Source: Azospirillum sp. B21 (GTDB lineage Bacteria; Pseudomonadota; Alphaproteobacteria; Azospirillales; Azospirillaceae). Taken from it: a DNA stretch of 64,000 nt. Position numbers and translations under genes: made by a program. Shown piece by piece: positions 62,952 through 64,000 of this stretch. The stretch is taken from assembly GCF_008364825.1 (NCBI RefSeq), contig NZ_VTTO01000002.1, positions 372,001 through 436,000 of the forward strand, given 5' to 3'. How positions within the stretch are numbered: position 1 is the first letter of the stretch; each line of letters opens with the position of its first letter. The notes beneath the pieces are model-generated. The model worked only from the letters and a program-made list of their open reading frames with translations, was not told the origin of the DNA and did not search any database.

Positions 62952-64000
62952 ATGCTTCCTGTCGATGCCGTGCTGCGCAAGGTGGACTCTTCCTTCGAGG
63001 AGTCGGTCGGGCGGCTTTGCGAGCTTCTGCGCATTCCCTCGGTCAGCACCGACCCCGCCTATGCCGGCGATGTCCGCCGCGCCGCCCAATGGTGCGCCGA
63101 CAGGCTGGCGGCGATGGGCTTCACGGTGACGATCAACGAAACGCCAGGCCATCCCATCCTGGTCGCCCATCATCCGGGGCCAGGGCCGGGACCGCAGGGG
63201 GTGGAGACGCCCCATGTGCTGTATTACGGCCATTATGACGTCCAGCCCGCCGATCCGGTCGAACTGTGGAACAGCCCGCCCTTCGAGCCGGTGATCGTCG
63301 AGGCTGAGCGGGGGCGCCGCGTCGTCGCCCGCGGCGCCGCCGACGACAAGGGCCAGACCATGACCTTCATGGAGGCCTTCGAGGCCTGGCACGCCGTCCA
63401 CGGCTCCATCCCCATCCGCGCCACCGTGCTGCTGGAGGGCGAGGAGGAGACCGGCAGCCCGTCGCTGCCGCGCTTCCTGAAGGAGCATGCGGCGGAGTTG
63501 CAGGCCGACTTCTGCCTCGTCACCGACACCAACGCCTGGGACGTCGACACCCCGGCGATCACCACGCGGCTGCGCGGGCTGCTCTATCTGGAGGCCACCG
63601 TCACCGGTCCCAGCCACGACCTGCATTCCGGCCTGTTCGGCGGCGCGGTGCCCAACCCGATCAATGTGCTGACCGGCATCCTCGGCCAGATCCACGATGC
63701 CGACGGGCGGGTGCGCTTCGACGGCTTCTATGACGGCGTGCGCGAGCTGCCGGACGACCTGCTGGCGCAGATCCGCGGCCTGCCGCTGGACGAGGCGCAG
63801 TTCCTCGGCGCGCTCGGCCTGACCCGCAGCCATGGCGAGGCGGGGCGGACTCTGCTGGAGCGCATCTGGACCCGGCCGACCTGCGACATCAACGGCATCT
63901 GGGGCGGCTACACCGGCGAGGGATCGAAGACGGTCATCCCGGCCAAGGCGTCGTGCAAGCTCAGCTGCCGCCTGGTGCCCGGCCAGGACCCGGCGGCCGT
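62952..64000 (+). CDS. M20 family metallopeptidase (dipeptidase-like), truncated by window end
   Basis: The gene starts ATG 62952 (after AAGAGG) and runs past the window end, so only the first 349 residues are seen. Metal ligands of M20 are visible: His and Asp in YYGHYDVQP, Asp in RGAADDKGQ, the EGEEETGS pair, and Asp in TDTNAWD. The dimerisation lid region follows (SHDLHSGLFGGAVPNPINVL). It fits the dipeptidase/carboxypeptidase group (M20 with the GHYDVQP motif). Substrate unknown. Confidence 0.88.
   Translation, partial: MLPVDAVLRKVDSSFEESVGRLCELLRIPSVSTDPAYAGDVRRAAQWCADRLAAMGFTVTINETPGHPILVAHHPGPGPGPQGVETPHVLYYGHYDVQPADPVELWNSPPFEPVIVEAERGRRVVARGAADDKGQTMTFMEAFEAWHAVHGSIPIRATVLLEGEEETGSPSLPRFLKEHAAELQADFCLVTDTNAWDVDTPAITTRLRGLLYLEATVTGPSHDLHSGLFGGAVPNPINVLTGILGQIHDADGRVRFDGFYDGVRELPDDLLAQIRGLPLDEAQFLGALGLTRSHGEAGRTLLERIWTRPTCDINGIWGGYTGEGSKTVIPAKASCKLSCRLVPGQDPAA

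Overview
The window looks like part of a chromid (secondary replicon) of an Azospirillum-type alphaproteobacterium (Rhodospirillales). The support is very high GC with strong codon bias, the alphaproteobacterial gene content, and a plasmid-type iteron origin with a Rep_3-like initiator sitting next to housekeeping genes (ftsEX, plsC, pyruvate kinase). The genus is an inference from gene content; no rRNA or tRNA gene was found to confirm it.

Layout. 0-1.4 kb: SRPBCC protein, a copper chaperone behind a textbook CueR-type promoter, and hemP behind a Fur-box promoter. 1.4-4.6 kb: ftsE-ftsX-ydcF operon, divergent from plsC. 4.8-8.0 kb: DUF2491-DUF350-PspA (yjfK/yjfL/yjfJ-like) envelope-stress-type operon. 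8.1-13.5 kb: HTH protein, a LysR regulator divergent from a cystathionine beta-lyase-like enzyme, then the replication initiator and an origin with ten full 19-bp iterons plus an inverted half-iteron operator; three more iterons lie outside it, two of them 4-6 kb away. 13.5-17.9 kb: TauE exporter, LysR, MFS transporter, aldo/keto reductase and a small protein.

18-27 kb: two large proteins sharing tandem CBM60-like modules, one with a beta-helix and one with a GH5 glucanase domain, flanking a thioesterase, an Lrp regulator and pyruvate kinase. 26.9-33.3 kb: a six-gene, fully overlapping glycan operon (four glycosyltransferases, a histidine phosphatase, a polysaccharide deacetylase-like protein). 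33.6-39.6 kb: a peptide ABC importer. 39.9-43.7 kb: a degenerate ABC exporter with a cyclic-nucleotide-binding domain, preceded by a methyltransferase. 43.8-45.2 kb: homogentisate dioxygenase. 45.3-50.7 kb: a giant haemagglutinin-type beta-helix protein ending in a caspase domain. 51-52.6 kb: an orphan parA-DUF3102 pair behind two tandem palindromes. 53-58 kb: LysR and the distal valine-degradation genes mmsA-acd-mmsB. 58-61.5 kb: arsR-arsC-arsC-acr3-arsH. 61.7-64 kb: a ParA-like ATPase with a C-terminal membrane helix and a truncated M20 peptidase.

A family of paired G/C-rich palindromes (REP/BIME-like) recurs at least six times. Two copies lie inside reading frames: one adds about 40 residues to the histidine phosphatase, the other separates the start codon of the peptide-binding protein from its signal-peptide core. 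Two copies carry smaller palindromes nested inside them.

The best candidates for undescribed biology are the haemagglutinin-caspase fusion, the catalytically degraded ABC/cNMP protein, the six-gene glycan operon, the parA-DUF3102 module with its palindromes, and the protein-coding REP insertions.
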